NCBI RefSeq assembly: GCF_020733705.1
Contig: NZ_JAJFZM010000001.1
Span: 3,162,001-3,226,000 of the forward strand
From: Nocardia australiensis
GTDB taxonomy: Bacteria; Actinomycetota; Actinomycetes; Mycobacteriales; Mycobacteriaceae
Length of the DNA stretch: 64,000 nucleotides
Direction of reading: 5' to 3'
Shown: in pieces, positions 62,363-64,000 of the stretch
Position numbering within the stretch: position 1 is the stretch's first letter
Layout: the number at the start of each line of letters is the position of its first letter
Program-made: the position numbers and the translations under genes
Notes under the pieces: model-generated
What the model was told of the DNA's origin: nothing
The model's database searches: none
Seen by the model: only the letters and a program-made list of their open reading frames with translations

Positions 62363-64000
62363 ATGGCTGAGTTCATTTACCAGATGAAGAAAGTTCGTAA
62401 GGCGCACGGTGACAAGGTTGTCCTCGACGATGTCAACCTGGACTTCCTTCCGGGCGCCAAGATCGGCGTCGTCGGCCCGAACGGCGCCGGTAAATCCAGC
62501 GTGCTGAAGATCATGGCGGGACTGGACCAGCCGAATAACGGTGACGCCTTCCTGGCGTCCGGCGCCACGGTCGGCATTCTGCAGCAGGAGCCGCCGCTGA
62601 ACGAAGAGAAAACGGTTCGCGGCAATGTCGAGGAGGGGCTCGGCGAGATCAAGGTGAAGCTGGACCGCTTCAACGAGATCGCCGAGCTGATGGCCACCGA
62701 TTACTCCGATGAGCTCATGGACGAAATGGGCAAGCTGCAGGAGGATCTCGACCACGCCGACGCCTGGGATATCGACTCCCAGCTCGAGCAGGCCATGGAC
62801 GCGCTACGCTGCCCGCCGCCGGACGAGCCGGTCACCAAGCTTTCCGGTGGTGAGCGGCGCCGCGTCGCCCTGTGCAAGCTGCTGTTGAGCAAGCCCGACC
62901 TGTTGCTCCTCGACGAGCCGACCAACCACCTCGACGCCGAGAGCGTGTTGTGGCTCGAACAGCACCTGGCCGCGTACGCGGGTGCCGTGCTCGCCGTCAC
63001 CCACGACCGGTACTTCCTGGACAACGTCGCCGAGTGGATCCTCGAGCTCGACCGTGGCCGCGCCTACCCCTACGAGGGCAACTACTCCACCTATCTGGAG
63101 AAGAAGGCACAGCGGCTCGAGGTCCAGGGCAAGAAGGACCAGAAGCTGCAGAAGCGCCTCAAGGAGGAGCTGGCCTGGGTGCGTTCGGGCGCCAAGGCTC
63201 GCCAGGCCAAGAATAAGGCCCGCCTCGGCCGTTACGAGGAGATGGCGATCGAGGCCGAGAAGCATCGCAAGTTGGATTTCGAGGAGATCCAGATCCCGGC
63301 CGGTCCGCGACTGGGCAATGTCGTGGTGGAGGTCGAGCACCTGGACAAGGGTTTCGGCGAACGTCAGCTGATCAAGGATCTGTCGTTCACGTTGCCGCGC
63401 AATGGCATTGTCGGTGTGATCGGCCCCAACGGTGTCGGCAAGACCACGCTGTTCAAGACCATTGTTGGACTCGAATCGCCCGACAGTGGCGAGGTGAAGG
63501 TCGGCGAGACGGTCAGGCTGAGCTACGTCGACCAGAACCGCGCCGGCATCGACCCGAAGAAAAATGTATGGCAGGTGGTTTCCGAGGGCCTGGACTTCAT
63601 CCAGGTCGGCAGTCAGGAGATGCCGTCGCGGGCCTACGTCAGCGCGTTCGGCTTCAAGGGCCCGGATCAGCAGAAGCCCGCGGGTGTGCTCTCCGGTGGT
63701 GAGCGCAACCGGCTGAACCTCGCGCTCACGCTCAAGCAGGGCGGCAACCTGATCCTGCTCGACGAGCCGACCAACGACCTCGACGTAGAAACCCTGGGCT
63801 CGCTGGAGAACGCACTCGAACAGTTCCCCGGCTGCGCCGTGGTCATCTCCCACGATCGCTGGTTCCTCGACCGCACCTGTACGCACATTCTGGCGTGGGA
63901 GGGCGACTCCGATAACGACGCGAAGTGGTTCTGGTTCGAGGGCAACTTCGAAGCGTACGAGGCGAACAAGATCGAACGCCTCGGCCAGGAAGCGGCTCGC
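62363..64000 (+). CDS. ettA: Energy-dependent translational throttle protein EttA (ABC-F), nearly complete
   Basis: 546 codons are present; the usual length is about 557, so only the end is outside the window. Two ABC domains: Walker A GPNGAGKSS and GPNGVGKTT, signatures LSGGERRRVALCKLL and LSGGERNRLNLALTL, Walker B LLLLDEPTNHLD and LILLDEPTNDLD. An arm and linker lie between them (LEKKAQRLEVQGKKDQKLQK). It binds the ribosomal E site and regulates entry into elongation according to ATP level. The neighbouring ssb gene is the conserved partner. Confidence 0.93.
   Translation, partial: MAEFIYQMKKVRKAHGDKVVLDDVNLDFLPGAKIGVVGPNGAGKSSVLKIMAGLDQPNNGDAFLASGATVGILQQEPPLNEEKTVRGNVEEGLGEIKVKLDRFNEIAELMATDYSDELMDEMGKLQEDLDHADAWDIDSQLEQAMDALRCPPPDEPVTKLSGGERRRVALCKLLLSKPDLLLLDEPTNHLDAESVLWLEQHLAAYAGAVLAVTHDRYFLDNVAEWILELDRGRAYPYEGNYSTYLEKKAQRLEVQGKKDQKLQKRLKEELAWVRSGAKARQAKNKARLGRYEEMAIEAEKHRKLDFEEIQIPAGPRLGNVVVEVEHLDKGFGERQLIKDLSFTLPRNGIVGVIGPNGVGKTTLFKTIVGLESPDSGEVKVGETVRLSYVDQNRAGIDPKKNVWQVVSEGLDFIQVGSQEMPSRAYVSAFGFKGPDQQKPAGVLSGGERNRLNLALTLKQGGNLILLDEPTNDLDVETLGSLENALEQFPGCAVVISHDRWFLDRTCTHILAWEGDSDNDAKWFWFEGNFEAYEANKIERLGQEAAR

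Overview
High-GC actinobacterial DNA, most likely from a mycolic-acid-producing genus such as Nocardia. The support is a close relative of the mycolate reductase CmrA (about 0.5-1.3 kb), a DesA3-type acyl-CoA desaturase with its oxidoreductase partner (6.3-8.6 kb), and the ssb-like/ettA gene order at the right edge (61.6-64 kb) that I know from mycobacteria. The species cannot be fixed from this window.

Layout. 1-13 kb is ordinary chromosome: a partial diaminopimelate-decarboxylase-like gene, cmrA, a PadR regulator with a FadH-like dienoyl-CoA reductase, a UMF1-type transporter, the desaturase system with a TetR regulator, a DUF4389 membrane protein and a three-gene ABC exporter. 13-15.7 kb holds two orphan PLP enzymes, EctB-like and TrpB-like. 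From about 16 to 55 kb there is a large biosynthetic cluster for a glycosylated aromatic (type II) polyketide. To its right lie a serine-recombinase remnant and a tRNA-Arg gene, then chromosome again (CopD/CtaG protein, threonine-dehydratase-like enzyme, GH3 glycosidase, SSB, EttA).

Cluster logic. The minimal PKS is split. ACP, C-9 ketoreductase and two-domain aromatase/cyclase sit on the minus strand (17.1-19.1 kb), while KS-alpha and chain-length factor are on the plus strand (29.8-32.4 kb). A PF04199-type cyclase, an anthrone-oxygenase-like ABM protein, an NTF2-fold protein, an RdmC-like alpha/beta hydrolase without its nucleophilic serine, a Rieske oxygenase, a P450 and an AknOx-like flavin oxidase point to an anthracycline-like or related tetracyclic aglycone. 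Sugar supply is rmlA and rmlC plus a vancosamine-type set: 2,3-dehydratase, 3-aminotransferase, C-methyltransferase, 5-epimerase, 4-ketoreductase and N-methyltransferase. Two EryCIII-type glycosyltransferases, each preceded by a P450-derived helper, a sugar O-methyltransferase and an acyltransferase suggest at least one C-methylated N-methylated amino sugar and one O-methylated neutral sugar. No NDP-glucose 4,6-dehydratase is present, so that step must be encoded elsewhere.

Regulation. A SARP activator (24.7-25.6 kb) lies in the cluster. TCGA-type heptamers repeated at exactly 11 bp occur in front of several cluster genes, and one 66-bp promoter element is duplicated 28 kb apart. Together they suggest a shared SARP regulon.

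Oddities: two internally deleted gene relics (a 54-residue flavin-monooxygenase N-terminus and a 79-residue glycosyltransferase relic), an SNF2 helicase/SWIM pair and an alpha-L-rhamnosidase without a signal peptide inside the cluster, and four 16-bp iterons in front of the MarR gene. No insertion sequence or CRISPR array was seen.
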